Origin: Aurantiacibacter poecillastricola
GTDB taxonomy: Bacteria; Pseudomonadota; Alphaproteobacteria; Sphingomonadales; Sphingomonadaceae
Reading direction: 5' to 3'
DNA: 64,000 nucleotides
Assembly: GCF_030730945.1 (NCBI RefSeq)
Contig: NZ_JAVAMS010000006.1
Coordinates: 1-64,000, forward strand
The stretch's first letter is position 1; the number at the start of each line of letters is the position of its first letter. The notes below the pieces were generated by a model. That model saw only the letters and a list, made by a program, of their open reading frames with translations, was not told the origin of the DNA and made no database searches. Positions 59,521-64,000 of this stretch are shown in pieces. Position numbers and translations under genes: made by a program.

Positions 59521-59569
59521 GCTGCGTACGGTGTGCATCTCGTCCCCAATTGCGCGGGTAGTTACCAGT
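59521..59569. repeat. Right copy of the 50-bp imperfect repeat
   Basis: Begins GCTGCGTACGGTGTGC and includes CCCCAATTGC and CCAGT. It matches 38846-38895 in direct orientation. It starts immediately upstream of recombinase 1 and marks the beginning of the second backbone module. Confidence 0.5.
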
Positions 59570-59919
59570 GAACCTGGCCGTTCTGTCTCAAGGGTCATTG
59601 ACCACCCTTACCAAGGGAGCGTGAGCAACCCCTTCGACCTGGCCCTTGCCTGCTAGCGTCATTGCCGGGTCTCCAGTCCCAACAAGAGACCGCACCTGCG
59701 CAATAGGGACCGGCCAAGGACCACGTGTGGAGCGGCAGGAACGGGGACTGTCGGTGCTGCCGCGCGCGCTGGTCCGACCCGGTCCCGGTGCGCAAGTGCG
59801 TGCGGGGCCCAGAAACAAATCAGGTCGCGCCCTCAGGAGCGCATCGCAAGATGCGCGGGACAGAGCGCGTCATAAGCCCCGCTCAATTTCTCGGACCGTT
59901 GCCAACGCGGGCGAGCATG
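59570..59919. other. Gap between recombinases and second maintenance module
   Basis: About 350 bp. No gene with credible composition or start. I see no resemblance to the corresponding stretch left of copy 1 (38896-39300) beyond the flanking repeat and the terminator. Confidence 0.4.
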
Positions 59920-59952
59920 AAAAAAGGGCGGGAACCGTTACCGGCCCCGCCC
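59920..59952 (-). terminator. Rho-independent terminator after the 73-aa gene, copy 2
   Basis: On the minus strand GGGCGGG (59946-59952) pairs with CCCGCCC (59926-59932), followed by a run of Ts (59920-59925). It is homologous to the terminator at 39302-39335. Confidence 0.85.
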
Positions 59953-59963
59953 TTGTCGGCTCT

Positions 59964-60185
59964 TCAATACTCGTCGAGCAGTCCCCCGTGGATGGTGTGC
60001 ACCACGCGATGTGCCAGATGCGCCGGGAGCGCGTTGTAGTCACCCTCGTCGAGTGCGAAGTAACCCAGATCGTCGTCCTCGATAACGTGCTGGTCGAAGA
60101 AGCTGTGCAATGCCCGTCGTTCGGCGGTGGCAAGTGCCTCGAAGTAGCTGTTCGAAGTGGTTTGAACCTTTGCAAGTGTAGCCAT
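59964..60185 (-). CDS. Conserved 73-aa acidic protein, copy 2
   Basis: Paralogue of 39347-39568 with the same core (RALHSFFDQHVIEDDDLGYF, then GDYNALPAHLAHRVVHTIHG). Differences cluster at the N- and C-termini. Strong AGGAGG-type site before ATG at 60185. Function unknown. Confidence 0.7.
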   Translation of the reverse strand: MATLAKVQTTSNSYFEALATAERRALHSFFDQHVIEDDDLGYFALDEGDYNALPAHLAHRVVHTIHGGLLDEY

Positions 60186-60420
60186 GATATCCTCCTGATT
60201 GTGCCGGGAAGCCGACAGGAGGTTGGCGGACGGGGATGCGGCCGCCGGGTCACAGGATCGCCCGAAAGGGCGACCGCGCCAGCGGCGGTGGGGGTAACGG
60301 TTTTGTCGGACCGGAGCGCAAGCGAAGGGGAGGCAAAATCGTGGGGCCCCGCCGTCCTTGACGCGGTGGTTGCAGCCCCGTCAGCATGGGAGTTCCGTGA
60401 GCCAGGACCCTCTCACCTTT
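60186..60420 (-). other. Conserved leader of the 73-aa gene, copy 2
   Basis: Matches 39569-39800. It has the same GGTAACGGTTTTGTCGGACC block, the GCGAAGGGGAGGCAAAAT block and a CGCCC-GAAA-GGGCG hairpin with a GNRA-type loop on the plus strand. Retention of these blocks while flanking bases diverged suggests function. Confidence 0.5.
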
Positions 60421-60520
60421 CCGCCTGGCGCGAGATCAAAATTCATTTTCCTACATGCGTGGATCCGGGGCAGGATGCGTGCGGGCTGCCGCCACAAGGG
60501 GATTATTGAAAGGACCCCAT

Positions 60521-60787
60521 ATGCCATCGCAACGAAGCGCGATTGCCGCATTGAAGAAACTTGAAGCCGACCGGGAAGCCCTCGAGCAGCGCCAGCGCGA
60601 ACTGGAAGAGAAGGCTGCTATTGAACTGGGTCAAATGCTGCTCGGCACCGGTATCGAGGCCTTCTCGAAGAAGGGCATCAGGAAGGCCGGTGAACTGCTC
60701 GGCAAGCTGGGCGAAGATGAAGGCCTGCGGCGGCTGGAAGGAGCCCGCCCTGCTCCTGCTCGCGAGCCTCAGGCATCGTCCTGTTAG
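60521..60787 (+). CDS. DUF6437-like small coiled-coil protein
   Basis: 88-aa protein. A helical N-terminal half (IAALKKLEADREALEQRQRE) precedes a glycine-containing amphipathic segment (IEAFSKKGIRKAGELLGKLG). It resembles the DUF6437 family of sphingomonad elements; function unknown. ATG at 60521 follows AAAGGA. It is the only plus-strand gene in this module and is absent from copy 1. Confidence 0.65.
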   Translation: MPSQRSAIAALKKLEADREALEQRQRELEEKAAIELGQMLLGTGIEAFSKKGIRKAGELLGKLGEDEGLRRLEGARPAPAREPQASSC

Positions 60788-60794
60788 AACAGGA

Positions 60795-60829
60795 AGAGGG
60801 GCGCTGTCCGGCCTGGACAGCGCCCCTCT
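60795..60829. terminator. Bidirectional terminator between DUF6437-like gene and ssb copy 2
   Basis: A perfect 15-bp inverted repeat (60795-60809 with 60815-60829, arms starting AGAGGGGCGCTG) with a 5-nt loop. It sits 8 bp after one gene and 24 bp before the end of the convergent ssb. It is homologous to 39821-39849. Confidence 0.85.
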
Positions 60830-60853
60830 GATGGAGATCGATGATGATGGATA

Positions 60854-61252
60854 TCAGTCGATCTCGGGAGCATCTTGGTTGTCGTTCTCGTCACCCGAGC
60901 CGTTGCCGCGGGAGAGGAAGTCCACCTTGTCGGCGAGGATCTCGGTGCCGTAGCGCGTGACCCCGTCCTTGTCCTCCCACTGGGTGTAGTGGATGCGGCC
61001 CTGGACGCTGACCAGCTGGCCCTTGGAGCAGTACTGGCCGACGGTCTTGGCGAGGCCGTTGAAGCAGGTCACCCGGTGGAACTCGCTTTCCTTGGCGGTG
61101 TAGCCGTTTTCGTCCTTGTAGGTCTTGCCGTCCTTGTCGCGTGCAGGGCGATCGGTGACGACGGTGATCCCGGTGACATTGGTGCCGCCCTTGGTCTCGC
61201 GGGTGTCGGGATCGCGAGCGATGCGGCCAGTCAGGATTGCAATATTGGTCAT
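60854..61252 (-). CDS. ssb: Single-stranded DNA-binding protein, copy 2
   Basis: 132-aa SSB, identical to copy 1 over nearly all of the OB fold (Thr8 instead of Ser8). It has a slightly longer acidic linker (GNGSGDENDNQ) before the same APEID end. The strong identity compared with the diverged 73-aa paralogue suggests recent exchange or strong selection. Confidence 0.93.
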   Translation of the reverse strand: MTNIAILTGRIARDPDTRETKGGTNVTGITVVTDRPARDKDGKTYKDENGYTAKESEFHRVTCFNGLAKTVGQYCSKGQLVSVQGRIHYTQWEDKDGVTRYGTEILADKVDFLSRGNGSGDENDNQDAPEID

Positions 61253-61589
61253 GATAGTAGTCCTTCAGTTCCTCAAACCGGAGACCATCTCCGGCTTGCG
61301 AACATCCAGAAGAAGCAGGGCATGGGAGGACTGCACCGCAGGGCCGCAGACGAAGTCTGGGGCACAAGGGAAACCTGTTCATGACGGGTGGTGCGGGCAG
61401 GCAGCGCCCAAGCGATTGCAGCAAAAGCGGGAACCGGTTTTGCGTCAAGCTATCGCGCAAGGGGACGCTGCCAACACGGCCGGAAAGGAACGGGTTGCGG
61501 CTCCTCAGCTGACCTGGTTCAGGACTGTTCGCGACAAAAGCCGGATGGGTATCGGGTGCAGGTCTGAAGGTGCCAAGACCCTGCTGCAA
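61253..61589 (-). other. ssb leader, copy 2
   Basis: Non-coding, homologous to 40267-40540 but with an insertion of about 55 bp (around 61405-61465). The block from GGGAAACCTG (61368) to GGTTGCGG (61500) is the shared leader element. Homology to copy 1 continues into the stop codon of the next gene (61590-61592). Confidence 0.55.
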
Positions 61590-61859
61590 TCAGCTCCCGC
61601 TATCGTCTTCCGATGCCGCCAGGAGATCCATGAAGTTGCGGGCTGCTTCCCGGTCTTCTTCGTTCTCAAACGCCACATCGAGATCGGGGGCGGACCCGAA
61701 CATGTGGAGGAACGACCACAGCGCAAAGCGCTTGCCCCGATCTTCCTCAAGGCCGAGATCGACCCGGCAGTGCTCGATGCCGGCTGCAAAGGTGTCGGGA
61801 GCAACCCCGGAGAGGTCGGTGGTAGCAAAGTAGCGCTGCAGCAGATCGTCAAGTTGCAT
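61590..61859 (-). CDS. Hypothetical acidic 89-aa protein
   Basis: Soluble helical protein (MQLDDLLQRYFATTDLSGV, then GIEHCRVDLGLEEDRGKRFA and a C-terminal FENEEDREAARNF helix). ATG at 61859 is chosen because the upstream in-frame residues are cysteine- and leucine-rich shadow sequence. Its stop falls on the last bases shared with the copy-1 leader, so a copy of this gene was probably lost at the island junction. Confidence 0.6.
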   Translation of the reverse strand: MQLDDLLQRYFATTDLSGVAPDTFAAGIEHCRVDLGLEEDRGKRFALWSFLHMFGSAPDLDVAFENEEDREAARNFMDLLAASEDDSGS

Positions 61860-62009
61860 TCCCACAAGATAGTACGGCGACGGGCAAATGCACATGTGCT
61901 TGAGGAGCAACACCCAATCTCTTCAACAATTCAGGGAATTGATACTTGTCCAACGAGACCCATCTGGAAGAATACCCGCTGAAGGGTGGGCCGCTGAAGG
62001 AAGATCGGG

Positions 62010-62222
62010 ATGACGAAAATCAAGGGAAAGAACGACGGTCCGGGAGGCCGGAACGAGCACTATGATGTTGGTTCGCGTAAGAATGTGCCGCGCCGAAATA
62101 TCGTGGCCGAAATCAAGCGCGGCGAGCACCCCGGCGCTCATGTCGTAAAGGTAAATGGGAGGGAATATGCCCGCGACAATCCTGACCCGTCCAAGAACGA
62201 CAATGTCAATCGCGGCAAGTAA
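62010..62222 (+). CDS. DUF3892-like small protein
   Basis: 70-aa basic protein (NVPRRNIVAEIKRGEHPGAH, then VVKVNGREYARDNPDPSKND). The pattern of a short strand pair with VNG resembles DUF3892. A GAAGGAAGA ribosome site lies before the ATG. Function unknown. Confidence 0.65.
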   Translation: MTKIKGKNDGPGGRNEHYDVGSRKNVPRRNIVAEIKRGEHPGAHVVKVNGREYARDNPDPSKNDNVNRGK

Positions 62223-62243
62223 GCGGCTGGAGACGAAGCGGCG

Positions 62244-63182
62244 TCAGCCGCCCCGTGGGGAAGTTCCCAGCGATCCGCGGCGATCGACCACGGTGATCCG
62301 GCGTGCCTTGGCATCAATGACGAGCCGTTCGGTCACGCCATTCCCCGGAAAGGCGACAACGTAGCGCGGATTGAGGGAGAGCATCTGCTCGTTGCGCTTG
62401 AACGCGGCGCGGGCACCAAGCCGACGATCAAGCGAGTAGGTCAGTTGCTGCACTTCGCGGCGTTCAGCCCAACTCGCTGCCAGGCGATCGGCTCCCTTGC
62501 CGTCACCGCCATGGACCAGGAAGAGATCGGGAACCGCATCGCGAACCTTGTCCAGCGTTGCCCAGATATTGTCGGCATATCGCTTCGCATCCTCGGTGCT
62601 CTCGAAGCTCTGGCGACCACCGGCGAAGAGGACCGGAGTTCCTTCCGGTATCAGGGCGTGACGCCGGTTCTCGGCACGTGCGCGGAGGAAATCGCGGGCA
62701 TCGATCACAGCCGAAGTAAGGTGGCGCGAATGGCTCGTGCGCGAGCCTGAAACGGGCTTCCACGAGGAACCGGTCTCGTCGCGGTAAAGTGCTGCCGCCG
62801 CCTCGCGCATCTGCTCGAAGGCCAACATGCTGGCTTCGGCGGCTTGCGCGCGTTCGACCTGCTCTTCCAGATTGCTCGAATGCACTTCTGACCCATCGGC
62901 GGATGCGAGCAGAACACGGATCTCGTCGCTGGCCCGATCAAGCTGAGCCGACTTGCGGCTGGCAGCGCGGTGGAAGAGATTGACCATGCCCCAGGCAATA
63001 TCCTCGGCATCGGCCTCGAGGACCGTGTCGGAAAACATCGCGAAAAGGTCAGACCATACGGCGCCAAGCGTCTGCTCGATCGCGTCCTCACAGGGAAAGT
63101 CGGTTTCGTTAAATGGGGCTGGCCGGATGCTGAGGCCTGAGAGGTCAAGGCCGCTCAACTGGTCGATAAAGCTGTCGTACAT
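62244..63182 (-). CDS. DUF2493 (SLOG-like) nucleotide-sensing protein
   Basis: 312-aa protein. The N-terminal 170 residues are helical. The C-terminal domain (about 205-300) is DUF2493-type: TPVLFAGGRQSF, FLVHGGDGKGADRLAASWA and VVAFPGNG, a Rossmann-like SLOG fold thought to bind nucleotide-derived ligands. ATG at 63182 with GGAGA upstream. Frequent in conjugative elements, often near ardC as here. Confidence 0.82.
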   Translation of the reverse strand: MYDSFIDQLSGLDLSGLSIRPAPFNETDFPCEDAIEQTLGAVWSDLFAMFSDTVLEADAEDIAWGMVNLFHRAASRKSAQLDRASDEIRVLLASADGSEVHSSNLEEQVERAQAAEASMLAFEQMREAAAALYRDETGSSWKPVSGSRTSHSRHLTSAVIDARDFLRARAENRRHALIPEGTPVLFAGGRQSFESTEDAKRYADNIWATLDKVRDAVPDLFLVHGGDGKGADRLAASWAERREVQQLTYSLDRRLGARAAFKRNEQMLSLNPRYVVAFPGNGVTERLVIDAKARRITVVDRRGSLGTSPRGG

Positions 63183-63401
63183 GGGGTGTCTCCTGATCGC
63201 GGGGACAAGGAGAGGAGGCACCATTGCCTCGGCCCTGTCCGCCGGAGCCCGATCAGGGCCGGGAGAAGGGGCGAGACGCACCGCGCAGCGGGAAACCTGC
63301 GGCCCTAGGCTGGCGCGGGCAACACGGGCCGACGGGCCGCAGGTTGCGGCGCGCCCCGACCGGCCCAAGGGTCTCTCCCGGCGGACAGGGATGAGGCAGA
63401 A
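63183..63401 (-). other. Leader of the DUF2493 gene with a long inverted repeat
   Basis: ACCTGCGGCCC (63295-63305) and GGGCCGCAGGT (63334-63344) form a perfect 11-bp inverted repeat around a 28-nt loop. The block GGGAAACCTG to GGTTGCGG (63289-63347) matches the order of blocks in both ssb leaders (40371-40447 and 61368-61500). Confidence 0.5.
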
Positions 63402-63842
63402 TCAGGACCCGGCAGCGCAAGCGGATCGGGAGCGCTCGAAGATCGCATCGCCATTCGAGAACCGACCGACCAGGCGCAACTCACCCAACAGGTCGATGAA
63501 CCTACCCGAGACCTGGCCAAGCCAGTGCCGTGCCCTTGCCGTTCGTGGCATGTAGAAATCCGCCTCCCAGTACTGGGCATCATCGCGTTCGGCGAGCCAG
63601 ATCGCGGCGAGCCCGCAATAGGTCGATATGCCGCAATCGACGAAGGCATTGCGCAGGAGGATGCGATCCTCGCGGCCGCGCCATCCATCGAAGCGCTGAA
63701 AGGAAGGGAAGGCCGCCCTCGTGGCATCGATGATCTCTTCGACGAGGCATTCGTAGGCCCAGTCGATATCTTCGTCTTCGCCGTCATCAAGCAGGCGAAA
63801 GGCAACCACGGAGCCGGTTGGATAGCTGACGGAACGTCCCAT
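63402..63842 (-). CDS. Hypothetical 146-aa protein
   Basis: Soluble, acidic and tryptophan-rich (DIDWAYECLVEEIIDATRAA, then FVDCGISTYCGLAAIWLAER and EADFYMPRTARARHWLGQ). I recognise no family. It lies 11 bp after ardC and is probably cotranscribed with it. Confidence 0.6.
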   Translation of the reverse strand: MGRSVSYPTGSVVAFRLLDDGEDEDIDWAYECLVEEIIDATRAAFPSFQRFDGWRGREDRILLRNAFVDCGISTYCGLAAIWLAERDDAQYWEADFYMPRTARARHWLGQVSGRFIDLLGELRLVGRFSNGDAIFERSRSACAAGS

Positions 63843-63853
63843 CTCATCGCTCC

Positions 63854-64000
63854 TCAGGCTGCATCATCGAGATCAATGTCGGCCTCGCTTTCGCAGGATT
63901 GGTGACGACCTAGTTCGAGGAGCAGGCTGGCTGCTTCCTCGGCCTTGGCCGCAGCCGTCAGGATCGCGCGCTCGTCCGACTTGAGGATCTTGAGCCAGGA
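63854..64000 (-). CDS. ardC: ArdC-like antirestriction protein, C-terminal end only
   Basis: Partial gene running off the right edge. The 48 visible residues contain SWLKILKSDERAILTAAAKA and EEAASLLLEL, the conserved C-terminal helices of ArdC (ssDNA-binding, zincin-type antirestriction protein). The zinc-binding HExxH part lies outside the window. Confidence 0.7.
   Translation of the reverse strand, partial: SWLKILKSDERAILTAAAKAEEAASLLLELGRHQSCESEADIDLDDAA

Noticed and set aside
1..64000. CRISPR arrays, tRNA, rRNA or insertion sequences
   Set aside because: No regularly spaced repeats with unique spacers, no cloverleaf I could fold by eye, no rRNA-like stretch, and no DDE transposase with terminal repeats.

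Overview
The window is high-GC alphaproteobacterial DNA. The gene families point to the Sphingomonadales (Erythrobacter/Novosphingobium/Sphingomonas type): a NodT-type outer-membrane lipoprotein, DUF6961 and DUF6437 proteins, an AlpA regulator beside an F-type tra operon, and GTTC-N7-GTTC SOS-type boxes. It looks like a large part of one conjugative element, either an ICE or a plasmid. The sequence does not decide which: no replication initiator, tRNA, rRNA or convincing attachment site is visible.

Layout. (1) 1-1350: a sulfotransferase-like gene and a frameshifted soxR with an intact SoxR-type promoter. (2) 1499-2451: AlpA and HTH regulators, an SOS-type box and six 21-bp iterons. (3) 2575-20247: a near-complete F-type type IV secretion operon, traA-L-E-K-B-dsbC-V-C-(orf)-trbI-S26 peptidase-W-U-trbC-N-F-H-G, mostly with overlapping starts and stops. 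(4) 20249-22458: small membrane and regulatory genes, a nuclease, and a self-cleaving S24-type repressor with its own SOS-type box. (5) 22581-32588: cargo (TRIC channel, YgiD dioxygenase, LysR, TetR, RND efflux trio) with truncated pirin and tetR remnants that look like recombination scars. (6) 32988-38606: MobF relaxase traI, coupling protein traD and a small accessory gene, preceded by a third SOS-type box and a 14-bp palindrome. (7) 39302-40540: a maintenance module (73-aa protein, ssb). (8) 40552-59507: a defence island with a complete type I Zorya system (zorA-D), an HNH-helicase operon, a divergent sigma-54 activator with a CARF-like sensor, a three-gene ABC-ATPase system of the three-component (ABC-3C) type, and two overlapping tyrosine recombinases. 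(9) 59521-64000: a second, diverged copy of the maintenance module, then DUF3892 and DUF2493 genes and the end of ardC.

How it fits together. Regions 2-6 form a transfer apparatus whose three control nodes each carry a perfect GTTC-N7-GTTC box, which suggests that transfer is released during DNA damage. The defence island lies between diverged direct copies of the maintenance module. The most notable feature is a near-consensus sigma-54 promoter (51430-51445) reading into the HNH-helicase genes and on toward Zorya. It faces a bacterial enhancer-binding protein with a nucleotide-sensor-like N-terminus, which suggests an inducible, ligand-sensed defence operon.
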